Positions 27,282-35,867 of a stretch of DNA of 39,788 nucleotides are shown piece by piece (positions within the stretch are counted from its first letter, which is position 1; the number at the start of each line of letters is the position of its first letter). The notes under the pieces are model-generated. The model was given only the letters and a program-made list of their open reading frames with translations. It was not told where the DNA came from and did no database searches. The stretch covers positions 2,680,953-2,720,740 of the forward strand of contig CP070778.1 of the NCBI GenBank assembly GCA_020346245.1, read 5' to 3'. This DNA is from Flavobacteriaceae bacterium (GTDB lineage Bacteria; Bacteroidota; Bacteroidia; Flavobacteriales; Flavobacteriaceae). A program made the translations under genes and the position numbers.

Positions 27282-28370
27282 ATGAATTCAAAGATGATTG
27301 CTGATGGAATTTTGAGAGCTGTAGCTGTTATTACTGTGGTACTGCTCATTTGCTTTTTCTTTTATAAAATCAGTACACTTTTGGTCTATATCACCATAGC
27401 TGTAATTATTTCATTAATCGGGCGACCCGTGGTGGTATTCCTCAGAACACGATTGAAGATGAGGAACACGCTGTCCGTTATTGTGACTATGGTGCTTTTT
27501 TTGGGGATTGTAATTGGAGTAGTTTCAATGTTTATACCCCTGTTAATAAAACAAGGGCAAAACCTTTCACTGCTCAATATTGATGCATTACAACAAAATC
27601 TTGAAAACCTGTACCATGAGGTGATCAACTATTTTGGAATTACCAGTGTCGACATAAGAACACAGCTTCGCGAATCCAAGCTATTTTCTAAGATCAATTT
27701 TGGTGTTATTCCGGAATTTTTGAACTCCATAGTGAGCTTATTGGGAAGTTTAAGTATTGGCCTTTTTTCCGTGCTTTTCATAGCCTTTTTCTACCTTAAG
27801 GACAGCAAACTGCTACAGGAGAATTTAATGGTCCTTATTCCTGATGATAAGGAAGCCAGGTTAAAAAAATCATTGCATACCATAAAACTGCTTTTATCCA
27901 GGTATTTTGGAGGATTGGTTCTTCAGATCTCAATATTATTCGTCATATACACCGCAGTGCTTTTGATCTTTGGGATACAAAATCCGGTAGTGATAGCCTT
28001 TCTATGTGCCCTTTTAAATCTTATCCCATATCTGGGACCGGTAATCAGCGCTTTTTTGATGGCATTGTTAACCATGACCAGTAATTTAGGGGCCGATTTT
28101 AGCACTGTAATTTTGCCCAAAACCATCTTTGTAATGATTGGTTTTACCATCGGACAATTGGTTGATAATTTTTTCTCACAGCCATTTATTTTTTCCAATA
28201 GCGTTAAATCTCACCCCCTGGAAATTTTCCTTATCATCATCATTGGCGGATTGTTATTTGGGGTCACAGGAATGATCATTGCTGTTCCCGGATATACCGT
28301 TATTAAGGTAATTCTAAAGGAGTTTTTTGCTGAAAATAAGATCGTGAAGTCTTTGACAAAAAATATATAG
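27282..28370 (+). CDS. AI-2E family (PF01594) membrane transporter
   Basis: A 362-residue inner-membrane protein with about eight hydrophobic helices: two near 10-65, one at 70-90, a soluble-like part about 95-150, then clusters at 155-180, 210-235, 238-265, 270-300 and 310-345. Typical of the family are the LIPYLGPVISAF segment near 250 and the glycine-rich end (IIGGLLFGVTGMIIAVPGY). Members export AI-2 (TqsA), act as sodium/proton antiporters or have unknown cargo, so the name must be read as a fold. It starts 3 bases after the DUF4159 gene. Confidence 0.9.
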   Translation: MNSKMIADGILRAVAVITVVLLICFFFYKISTLLVYITIAVIISLIGRPVVVFLRTRLKMRNTLSVIVTMVLFLGIVIGVVSMFIPLLIKQGQNLSLLNIDALQQNLENLYHEVINYFGITSVDIRTQLRESKLFSKINFGVIPEFLNSIVSLLGSLSIGLFSVLFIAFFYLKDSKLLQENLMVLIPDDKEARLKKSLHTIKLLLSRYFGGLVLQISILFVIYTAVLLIFGIQNPVVIAFLCALLNLIPYLGPVISAFLMALLTMTSNLGADFSTVILPKTIFVMIGFTIGQLVDNFFSQPFIFSNSVKSHPLEIFLIIIIGGLLFGVTGMIIAVPGYTVIKVILKEFFAENKIVKSLTKNI

Positions 28371-28377
28371 TTTTACT

Positions 28378-29556
28378 TTGAATAAAGAAGTCTTAATAAC
28401 TGGTGTACAGGAATATATAAATAATAATTTGAATACTGACATCCTGTCAGTTTTACTTCAGAAAAGCAAATTTGATACAATTTCATCAAAAGAACTTGCA
28501 CAACAGATAGAAAGCAAGAAAAAATGTGCCGCCAAGCTTCCAACCTGGTTCAAAACCGATAAAATATACTACCCTCCTAAGATAAATATTGAACAATCTT
28601 CATCGGAAAAAACCGCCTTCTATAAAGCAAGTTTGGTAAACGGAAAATCGCTCCTGGATGTAACCGGAGGTTTTGGAGTAGACAGCTATTTTTTTAGTCA
28701 GCAAATAGCCAAAGTAACCCTATGCGAAATTAATAAGGAATTAGCCCAAATAACTGCCCATAATTTAAACATACTTGGCGCAACAGCTATTGAAGTATTA
28801 AATACTGACGGGATTAAATATTTAAAGAATTTTGAGGGTCTTTTAGACTGGATCTACATAGATCCTTCCAGAAGAGATGACTCTAAGGGAAAAGTATTTA
28901 AATTATCAGATTGTACCCCGGACCTTACAACGCATTTAGAGCTGCTTAAAGAAAAATCAAAAAGCATACTACTAAAGACTTCCCCCTTATTGGATATTTC
29001 CAAGGGACTAAAAGAATTAAAAAGCGTTGAGGAAATCCAAATAGTTGCTGTTAATAACGAGGTTAAAGAAGTCCTATGGATTATTAAGGGTACAAATCAT
29101 CCAGAACCTTTGATAAAAACTATCAATTTGAAGAATTCGGGTGATGAAGTTTTTATTTTTAAACGTTCTGATGAAAACTCAAACCAATCTGAGCTTTCAA
29201 TGCCTTTAAAATACTTGTATGAGCCTAACGCGGCAATCTTAAAGGCCGGTGCATTTAAAACAATTGGAAATCAATTCCAATTAAAAAAGTTGCACGAACA
29301 TACTCATCTGTACACTTCTGAAAAAAAGGTGGAATTTCCCGGAAGAACATTTAAAATACTTTCCACTCACCCATACAATAAGAGGTCCTTGACTGCTCTG
29401 CAGGTTGAAAAAGCCAATATCACAAACCGCAACTTCCCTGTTTCAGTGGCAGATTTAAGAAAAAAACATAAGATAAAGGAAGGCGGAAAGTTTTATCTGT
29501 TTTTTATTACAGATCTTAATAATAAGCGTCAGATTCTTAAATGCGTTAAAGCATAG
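28378..29556 (+). CDS. class I SAM-dependent methyltransferase with THUMP-like domain
   Basis: A 392-residue protein with TTG as start codon (28378); the preceding stop of the permease gene is only 7 bases away and no ATG fits. Residues about 1-75 are a helical N-terminal part. The Rossmann part has SAM motif I LLDVTGGFGVD at 92-102, acidic end of strand 2 (TLCEINKE), and motif IV IYIDPSRRDD at 159-168. The C-terminal about 70 residues, ending KFYLFFITDLNNKRQILKC, match the THUMP-like domain of these proteins. The target is probably RNA but is not known. Third gene of the DUF4159 block. Confidence 0.85.
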   Translation: MNKEVLITGVQEYINNNLNTDILSVLLQKSKFDTISSKELAQQIESKKKCAAKLPTWFKTDKIYYPPKINIEQSSSEKTAFYKASLVNGKSLLDVTGGFGVDSYFFSQQIAKVTLCEINKELAQITAHNLNILGATAIEVLNTDGIKYLKNFEGLLDWIYIDPSRRDDSKGKVFKLSDCTPDLTTHLELLKEKSKSILLKTSPLLDISKGLKELKSVEEIQIVAVNNEVKEVLWIIKGTNHPEPLIKTINLKNSGDEVFIFKRSDENSNQSELSMPLKYLYEPNAAILKAGAFKTIGNQFQLKKLHEHTHLYTSEKKVEFPGRTFKILSTHPYNKRSLTALQVEKANITNRNFPVSVADLRKKHKIKEGGKFYLFFITDLNNKRQILKCVKA

Positions 29557-29622
29557 CAAAAAAAAAAAATTCGGTATATTTAGATTTTTAGGAAAATCAG
29601 GACATAAATTGAACATAACTAC

Positions 29623-30999
29623 ATGGAATCTAAAACTTTCAACATTAACAGGAGAAATTTTCTTAAAGGCGCTACGGCAGCTGCGGTGCTATCTTCATTC
29701 GGAACTTATGGTTTTGAACTCATGAACAGAAACAAACCATGGCGCGTAGGCCTCATTGGGGCAGGGTGGTATGGTAGCAGCGATCTTTTTAAGCTCATTC
29801 AGGTGGCTAATGTAGAAGTAATAGCCGTATGTGATGTTGACAGCAACTTTGCAGAAGATACAGCCAATCTGGTATCAGAGCGACAAAGATCCGGTAAAAA
29901 ACCAAAAAAATATTCTGATTACCGTGAAATGCTGGCTAAAGAAGGGCTCGAAATTGTATTGATAGGTTCACCTGATCATTGGCACGCCCTTCAATGTATT
30001 GATGCGCTTAAGGCTGGTGCCCATGTTTATGTCCAAAAACCCATTAGTGTAGATGTAATAGAAGGAGAAGCTATGGTAGCTGCTGCGCGTAAGTACAATA
30101 GAGTTGTGCAAGTGGGTACACAGCGCAAAAGTACCCCCCACCTTATACATGCTAAAGAAAATATAGTAGACAAAGGGATGCTGGGTAAAATTTCCCATGT
30201 GGAGATGTGTTGCTATTTCCATATGCGGGCAAATGGCAATCCTCCTCTCCAGGAAGTTCCTGATTTCCTTGATTATGAAATGTGGACCGGACCGGCTCCA
30301 CTCAGACCCTATGATGGTTTACCTCATAAAAGATGGTGGCGGACTTTTATGGAATATGGGAACGGCATAATGGGCGATATGTGCGTTCATATGCTCGATA
30401 CGGTAAGATGGATGCTCGCCCTGGATTGGCCCAACCGCATAACTTCTGCCGGGGGTATTTATGTACAAAAAGAGGGTAAATCCAATATCGCGGACACACA
30501 ATCTGCAATTTTTGAATATGAAGAACTAAACTGCATCTGGCAACACAGAAGCTGGGGAACTCCCGATGATCCTGAATACCCATGGGCATTTAAGTTATTT
30601 GGGGAAAAAGGAACTCTATCGGGAAGTACTATGCAATACGATTTTGTTCCTTATGGAGATGGCAAACCAATACACATGGATGTAGTATACGAAAAAGAGA
30701 AATATCCTGAAGACTTAACCGAAAAGAATATTGAACTTAATGCCGCACCGGCTACCAGGTTGCATATGCTCGATTTTCTGGCAGCTATAGATAAAGGCAC
30801 AAAACCCGTTGCGGATATATTAGATGGCCACATTTCTACCGCAAGTTGTATTCTTGCGAACATGTCTATGGATTTAAAAAGACCTTTAGTCTATGATCCT
30901 GAAAAATTGGTGGTAGTAAATGACCCGGAAGCTACTAAACTATTGCAAAGACCTTATCGCAGTACATACGAACATCCGCATCCGAACCAATTTAAGTAA
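29623..30999 (+). CDS. Tat-exported Gfo/Idh/MocA family oxidoreductase
   Basis: A 458-residue NAD(P)-dependent sugar oxidoreductase fold with an N-terminal twin-arginine signal (NRRNFLKGATAAAVLSSFG, R10-R11). Then comes the Rossmann part RVGLIGAGWYGSSDL at 41-55, AVCDVDSN, and the catalytic-lysine motif QKP at 138-140 (Gln in place of the usual Glu; Lys kept). The C-terminal beta-sheet domain begins near 160 with GTQRKSTPHLI. Tat export means the cofactor is bound in the cytoplasm and carried to the periplasm. Homologues in Bacteroidota oxidise or reduce glycosides at C3 or act as nonreducing hydrolases. It precedes the carbohydrate genes to the right. A 12-base A-run is located at 29558-29569 upstream. 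Confidence 0.88.
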   Translation: MESKTFNINRRNFLKGATAAAVLSSFGTYGFELMNRNKPWRVGLIGAGWYGSSDLFKLIQVANVEVIAVCDVDSNFAEDTANLVSERQRSGKKPKKYSDYREMLAKEGLEIVLIGSPDHWHALQCIDALKAGAHVYVQKPISVDVIEGEAMVAAARKYNRVVQVGTQRKSTPHLIHAKENIVDKGMLGKISHVEMCCYFHMRANGNPPLQEVPDFLDYEMWTGPAPLRPYDGLPHKRWWRTFMEYGNGIMGDMCVHMLDTVRWMLALDWPNRITSAGGIYVQKEGKSNIADTQSAIFEYEELNCIWQHRSWGTPDDPEYPWAFKLFGEKGTLSGSTMQYDFVPYGDGKPIHMDVVYEKEKYPEDLTEKNIELNAAPATRLHMLDFLAAIDKGTKPVADILDGHISTASCILANMSMDLKRPLVYDPEKLVVVNDPEATKLLQRPYRSTYEHPHPNQFK

Positions 31000-31015
31000 T
31001 ATAAATATTGATTAC

Positions 31016-31960
31016 CTAAAATTGCAGCGTCCATTCATGCAAATGCTGAGTCCACTTACTAAGACTCCGATCCTTTGTAGCCAATGAGAAGCCATGCCCG
31101 CCTTTTGGATATATATGGAGTTCTGCCGGTATTCCTTTTTCATTTAAAGCCTTAAAAAATAACAGACTGTTCTCCGGTGGAACCGCTTTATCGTCTGCGG
31201 CATGGAAAAGAATTGTAGGAGGCGTATTTTCTGAAACCTGAAGTTCGTTTGAAAAATAAGCAATACTTGCATCATCTGGCTCATCCCCGAGAAGAGCTTT
31301 TTTAGACCCACTATGCCTTGAAGGATCAGTAAAGGAAATAACAGGGTATACCAATGCCATAAAATCGGGTCTGGAACTTAATAAATCAGCCCCATCAACA
31401 TATTTGTATACCTCATCATCAAAATGGGTCCCAAGAGTTGACGCCAGATGTCCTCCTGCAGAAAATCCGATAACACCAATCTTTTCAGTACTAATGCTCC
31501 ATGTTTTTGCCATATACCGGGTCAGCCTTATAGCCCTTTGGGCATCCTGCAATGGTACCATTTGATTGTTTACCAGGGATTTTGAAATAGGCAGCCTATA
31601 TTTTACTACTATCCCGGCTATTCCTTTAGAATTCAAATATTTGGCAATATCACTGCCTTCCCAATCATATGCAAGAATATGATACCCGCCTCCGGGAAAA
31701 ATTAACATTGCCTTACCCGTACTATTTGCTTCGGATGGCAAATACACCTCTAATTGTGGATATTGAACAAAACTGATTCTTTTAATAGCCCCCTGCTCAA
31801 GTATCTCCCTTTCACCACTTTCTATGCGATTAGGAACTCCGTCTGACGGCCAAAGGGGTAAAATCGTGTCCTGTGAATAGCCACAATACATCAGAAAAAA
31901 AGCAATTAAAGAAGCATGTATTGGCCAATTCTTTTGTTTGTTTTTCATTTGATTTATCAT
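31016..31960 (-). CDS. secreted alpha/beta hydrolase, probable carbohydrate acetyl esterase
   Basis: A 314-residue protein with a signal peptide (hydrophobic SLIAFFLMYCGYSQ after a basic start; ATG at 31948 is an alternative start). It has an HSL/BD-FAE-like fold: oxyanion loop FPGGGYH at 89-94, nucleophile elbow GFSAGGH with S167, acid D255 or D256 in HAADDKAVPP, and H288 in GGHGF. The form LPLWPSDGVPN at the N-terminus is typical for esterases found in polysaccharide-use loci that remove acetyl groups from glycans. It is 9 bases downstream of the M15 gene in the same direction and converges on the Gfo/Idh gene with 16 bases between. Substrate not known. Confidence 0.85.
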   Translation of the reverse strand: MINQMKNKQKNWPIHASLIAFFLMYCGYSQDTILPLWPSDGVPNRIESGEREILEQGAIKRISFVQYPQLEVYLPSEANSTGKAMLIFPGGGYHILAYDWEGSDIAKYLNSKGIAGIVVKYRLPISKSLVNNQMVPLQDAQRAIRLTRYMAKTWSISTEKIGVIGFSAGGHLASTLGTHFDDEVYKYVDGADLLSSRPDFMALVYPVISFTDPSRHSGSKKALLGDEPDDASIAYFSNELQVSENTPPTILFHAADDKAVPPENSLLFFKALNEKGIPAELHIYPKGGHGFSLATKDRSLSKWTQHLHEWTLQF

Positions 31961-31969
31961 TCTTTAAAT

Positions 31970-32692
31970 TCAATATTTACATTCCCATTTAAAATCTGCA
32001 ATAGGATCATTTGAAGCACTGGATAAGTTATAATGCCACCACTCTGTCCTGATAGACCAAAATCCGTGTTTTTCCATAGTCTCTTTTAAAACCTTTCTAT
32101 TGTTTAAGATTTCTTCCGGCAAGTCCATATTATCATGATATGCCCTTTTCCCAAAGAAGTCAAAATCGGTACCCATATCCAGTTCTTCCCCACTGGCTGT
32201 AATCAGGGTAATATCTACGGCTCCTCCTTTATTATGGATAGAACCCTTAACAGGGTTTGCCACATATTGCGGATTTGGCACAATCTCCCACATCTTGTAC
32301 TGCACGGAATTAGGCCTGTAGCAGTCATAGAACTTAATTTTCAATCCCATAGCTCTAAATTCATCGTTTACCCCTATTAAAGCCTTAGCGGTCTTTACAC
32401 GGGTATAGCATTCAGCGCATTCATATACTTTGGCTTTTAAAAAGTTGTTTTCTGTCGCATATCTAAGGTCATATTCAAAATCACTGCTATAATCAGCCAA
32501 ACGAACGAAAGTAGTATCGGCTAAGTCGGCAAGAGTTTTTTGTATATCTTTTTTTGGAATCATTTTAGACGACACCATGGTATCTAATGCCTTTACCGAA
32601 TCCAATTGGACACCTATAGTATGCTCTTTTACCTGTTTTTCTCTACATGCGGAAAATATAATCAGTGAACAAAAAAATACGATGTATTTCAA
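31970..32692 (-). CDS. D-alanyl-D-alanine dipeptidase-like lipoprotein (peptidase M15D, VanX family)
   Basis: A 240-residue lipoprotein: signal MKYIVFFCSLIIFSAC with lipobox FSAC, Cys16. The zinc site of the family is complete: SIHNKGGAVD with H153 and D160, and EWWHY with E217 and H220; the YRP motif (R126) is present too. The enzyme should cleave D-Ala-D-Ala or other D-dipeptides outside the cytoplasm, which points to peptidoglycan-fragment use and not to vancomycin resistance, since no vanHAX context is here. Extra cysteines (C92, C95, C124, one near the end) may form disulfides. Followed by the esterase gene after 9 bases. Confidence 0.9.
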   Translation of the reverse strand: MKYIVFFCSLIIFSACREKQVKEHTIGVQLDSVKALDTMVSSKMIPKKDIQKTLADLADTTFVRLADYSSDFEYDLRYATENNFLKAKVYECAECYTRVKTAKALIGVNDEFRAMGLKIKFYDCYRPNSVQYKMWEIVPNPQYVANPVKGSIHNKGGAVDITLITASGEELDMGTDFDFFGKRAYHDNMDLPEEILNNRKVLKETMEKHGFWSIRTEWWHYNLSSASNDPIADFKWECKY

Positions 32693-33008
32693 TAGTGATT
32701 GTTGATTTTGAATGGTTACATGACGAAGTTAGAGAAAATTAAAAACACATACACTTCTCTTAACTCATTTCTAAAGTTTGTAATTTTTATGGGGCATTCA
32801 AAAATTAAAAATATGGGCTCAGATTAGACATGAAATGGAAAAAATAAAATTGAATTATGATTGAATAAAGATGTACCTTACAAGAACAAAAATTTGGTTG
32901 GTCACTCAAAATAGCCTTACCATAAAAGCAAGGCAAATATCTTGATTAATACGCCTTTAGAGAATGGTACAAGCCCTTCTGTGCTTTGATAAAACAAAAT
33001 CTATAACT
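32693..33008. other. divergent intergenic region between the M15 and GH130 genes
   Basis: 316 bases without a believable gene. A long dyad lies at 32726-32764 (AGTTAGAGAA against TTCTCTTAACT, one bulged base, loop of about 18 bases), 34 bases upstream of the M15 ATG. A small inverted repeat GCCTT/AAGGC lies near 32911-32931, on the GH130 side. No exact TAnnTTTG box was found for either gene. Such long divergent spacers in polysaccharide loci often hold regulated promoters. Confidence 0.5.
32726..32764. repeat. inverted repeat upstream of the M15 gene
   Basis: AGTTAGAGAA (32726-32735) and TTCTCTTAACT (32754-32764) are inverted copies with one unpaired T. The loop is AT-rich. No T-run follows on either strand, so it is more likely an operator or chance dyad than a terminator. 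Confidence 0.45.
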
Positions 33009-34100
33009 ATGAAAAATTATATAGTTTTCTTGTGTTTAGCACTAATCCCATTGGGGAATCTTTGGGGTCAGTCTGAATGGTTGTTAGGTTTTGAGAAACC
33101 TGAGCAGAATCCAATAATGACCGCAGATTCCAGCTACTTTTTCAATTGTCCAATGGAAAAAAAGATGGTGAATTGGCAAAAAGCAGACGTTTTTAACCCG
33201 GGAGCTATTGTACGAAATGATACCGTTTTTATACTCTTCAGGGCCGAGGATAATCCGGATGCTATCCTGGGCGGAAGAACTTCACGTATTGGACTTGCGT
33301 ATAGTACTGATGGCCTGAATTTTACAAAATATCCTAAACCCGTATTGTATCCAGCGAATGATGGCTTTCAGCAATGGGACTATCCCGGAGGTGTGGAAGA
33401 TCCAAGAGTAGTTGAAATGCCGGATGGCACCTATATTATGCTATACACCAGCTGGAATAAAGATATTGCCCGACTCTCCAGTGCCTCCTCCAGAGATCTC
33501 ATAAATTGGAAAAAACACGGACCTGTTTTTGAAAGTTTTGATAATGGAAAATTCAATAATATCTGGAGTAAATCAGGTTCTATAGTTACAGAATTTAAAG
33601 ATGGCAGGTTATTCGCCAAAAAAGTAAATGACAAATACCTGATGTATTGGGGAGAGCTATTTGTGAATTTAGCACAATCTGAGAATGGCCTGGATTGGGA
33701 ACCCTATTTAGATCATGAGGGCGAATTATTACACGTATTTAAACCTACTATTGGTGAGTTTGACAGTCATTTAACGGAACCTGGGCCTCCCGCCCTATAT
33801 ACAAAGAATGGAATACTCCTGCTCTATAATGGTAAAAATCTCAGTGGTGAAGGCGCCAGTCAAAAAGTGGCTGAAGGCACGTATTGCGGTGGCCAGGCCT
33901 TATTTGATCTTAAAGATCCCACCCGGTTGGTTAAAAGACTGGAGGAACCTTTTATCTGTCCAAACCTTCCACACGAAACTACCGGACAATACGAAGCAGG
34001 AACTACGTTTATTGAAGGCTTGGTTTATTACAAAAAGAATTGGATACTATACTACGGAACGGCGGATTCCATGGTAGGTGTAGCCTTAAAACCTGAATAA
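33009..34100 (+). CDS. secreted GH130 family glycosidase
   Basis: I use the ATG at 33009, giving 363 residues and a clean signal peptide (MKNYIVFLCLALIPLGNLWGQ); the longer frame from 32964 adds a non-signal leader. The five-bladed propeller of GH130 is shown by ADVFNPGAIVRNDTVFILFRAED near 59-81, GRTSRIGLAYSTDGLNF, GGVEDPR at 127-133 with the family's catalytic Asp (D131), YCGGQALFD and the end GLVYYKKNWILYYGTADSMVGVA. The family includes beta-1,2- and 1,4-mannoside phosphorylases and hydrolases. Export argues for a hydrolase, since phosphorolysis is normally cytoplasmic. The next gene, a sulfatase, begins on the base after its stop, so they are translationally coupled. Sugar specificity unknown. 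Confidence 0.87.
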   Translation: MKNYIVFLCLALIPLGNLWGQSEWLLGFEKPEQNPIMTADSSYFFNCPMEKKMVNWQKADVFNPGAIVRNDTVFILFRAEDNPDAILGGRTSRIGLAYSTDGLNFTKYPKPVLYPANDGFQQWDYPGGVEDPRVVEMPDGTYIMLYTSWNKDIARLSSASSRDLINWKKHGPVFESFDNGKFNNIWSKSGSIVTEFKDGRLFAKKVNDKYLMYWGELFVNLAQSENGLDWEPYLDHEGELLHVFKPTIGEFDSHLTEPGPPALYTKNGILLLYNGKNLSGEGASQKVAEGTYCGGQALFDLKDPTRLVKRLEEPFICPNLPHETTGQYEAGTTFIEGLVYYKKNWILYYGTADSMVGVALKPE

Positions 34101-35864
34101 ATGAAGTTCTTTCCAATATTTCTGTTTTCCCTGCTGCTCATTGGGTGTGTTGACAAGAAAGAACCTATGAAAAAGGCAACCAAACCCAATATTGTACTCA
34201 TTGTAACCGACGATCAGGGTTGGGGAGATTTAAGTTTCCATGGAAATTCAAATTTAGAAACCCCAAACCTGGATCATCTTGCAAAAACTGGTGCCTACTT
34301 TGAAAACTTTTATGTTCAGCCTGTATGTTCTCCTACCAGGGCCGAACTACTTTGTGGCAGGCAATTCCAAAGGCTTGGAGTCTATTCTACTTCTGCAGGT
34401 GGTGAAAGGTTGAACCTTGACGAAACTACCCTTGCAGAAGTATTTAAAAAAGCCGGATACCAAACAGCTGCCTATGGAAAATGGCATAGCGGAATGCAGC
34501 CACCCTATCATCCAAATTCAAGAGGATTTGATGATTTTTATGGTTTTGCTTCGGGGCATTGGGGCAATTACTTTGATCCGCTTATAGAGCATAATGGCAA
34601 ACTGGTAAAAGGAAACGGATTTTTAACCGATGATCTTACCGATAAAGGCCTGGAATTTATCTCAAGGAATAAGAATAATCCTTTTTTACTCTACCTTCCC
34701 TATAATACGCCTCATAGCCCCATGCAGGTTCCGGATAAATATTGGAACAAATTTGAGGCCAGAGAATTGACAAAAAAGCATAAGGATACAACTCTTGAAG
34801 ACATTAAGTTTACAAAGGCCGCACTTGCCATGGTAGAGAATATTGATCATAATGTTGGCAGGATTCTAAAAAAGCTTCAGGAATTGGAGTTAGAAGAAAA
34901 TACCATCCTGGTATATCTCTCGGACAATGGCCCAAACGGGTGGCGTTGGAATGAAGGAATGCGGGGCAGAAAAGGCTCCACTGACGAGGGCGGGGTTCGC
35001 AGTCCCTTATTTATTAGCTGGAAAAACACCATCCCCGCATCCAAAAAAATAAGTCAGGTAGCCAGTACCATTGACATCTTGCCTACGCTGGCCGCCCTGG
35101 CCGATATTGAGGTAAAAACTCAAAAACCCCTGGATGGGATAAATATAGAGTCCCTGATTTTTGAAGAAAATCCATCTATGGAATCCCGATTTATTTACAA
35201 CCACTGGAATGGTAAAACCAGTGTCAGATCTGCAGAATTTCGATTGGATCATGAAAACCGACTATATCATATTCCTACAGATCGTGGCCAGACAAAGGAT
35301 GTAGCTAAAAATTATCCTGAAGTATATACTTCCCTCTTAAACGCCAGGGAAAATTGGTTGCAAGGTATTCCGAAAACTTCAGCCGAAAGCAGACCATTTA
35401 CCATTGGCCACCCTGAGTTTCAGACAACTCAGCTCCCTGCACGGGACGGAATAGCCCATGGTGTTATTAAGCGGAGTAACAAATATCCAAACTGTTCTTT
35501 TTTTACAAACTGGAAAAGTCCCGAAGATGTGATAACCTGGGATGTAGAAGTTTTATCAGACGGTGATTATGAAGTTATTATGTACTACAGCTGTACTGAG
35601 AAAAATGTAGGATCTACCTTATTTCTTGAGTTTGGTTCCAGTACCATTAGCAAAACAATTACAGCGTTTCATGATCCGCCGCTTAAAGGAATTGAAAATG
35701 ACAGAATTCCACGAATTGAATCCTATATAAAAGATTTTAAACCCATTTCCATGGGGAAAATGAAATTAAAAAAAGGCAAAGGACAACTTACCCTTGGGAC
35801 GTCAGAAATAATCGGTGATGAGGTTATAGATTTTAGATTGCTGCTTTTTAATAAGCTTAACTAG
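34101..35864 (+). CDS. S1 family sulfatase lipoprotein with extra C-terminal beta-domain
   Basis: A 587-residue type I sulfatase. Lipoprotein signal with Cys16 (LLLIGCVDKK). Metal ligands D37-D38 in IVTDDQGWGDLS, formylglycine site C76-S-P-T-R80 in VCSPTRAELLCGR (needs an anaerobic or aerobic maturase encoded elsewhere), AYGKWHSG, NTPHSPMQVP and VYLSDNGPNG. Catalytic domain ends near 420. Residues about 450-587 form an additional strand-rich domain (WDVEVLSDGDYEVIMYYSC... LKKGKGQLTLG) that is not part of the standard fold and may bind carbohydrate. It follows the GH130 gene without a single spacer base and ends 3 bases from the convergent second sulfatase. It would remove sulfate esters from a glycan; position unknown. 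Confidence 0.92.
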   Translation: MKFFPIFLFSLLLIGCVDKKEPMKKATKPNIVLIVTDDQGWGDLSFHGNSNLETPNLDHLAKTGAYFENFYVQPVCSPTRAELLCGRQFQRLGVYSTSAGGERLNLDETTLAEVFKKAGYQTAAYGKWHSGMQPPYHPNSRGFDDFYGFASGHWGNYFDPLIEHNGKLVKGNGFLTDDLTDKGLEFISRNKNNPFLLYLPYNTPHSPMQVPDKYWNKFEARELTKKHKDTTLEDIKFTKAALAMVENIDHNVGRILKKLQELELEENTILVYLSDNGPNGWRWNEGMRGRKGSTDEGGVRSPLFISWKNTIPASKKISQVASTIDILPTLAALADIEVKTQKPLDGINIESLIFEENPSMESRFIYNHWNGKTSVRSAEFRLDHENRLYHIPTDRGQTKDVAKNYPEVYTSLLNARENWLQGIPKTSAESRPFTIGHPEFQTTQLPARDGIAHGVIKRSNKYPNCSFFTNWKSPEDVITWDVEVLSDGDYEVIMYYSCTEKNVGSTLFLEFGSSTISKTITAFHDPPLKGIENDRIPRIESYIKDFKPISMGKMKLKKGKGQLTLGTSEIIGDEVIDFRLLLFNKLN

Positions 35865-35867
35865 CAA

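Noticed and set aside
31970..32692. VanX glycopeptide resistance gene
   Set aside because: No vanH, vanA or vanRS beside it, and it is an exported lipoprotein, whereas VanX acts in the cytoplasm.
32964..33008. Longer GH130 start at 32964
   Set aside because: It adds 15 residues without signal character in front of a perfect signal peptide that starts with ATG at 33009.
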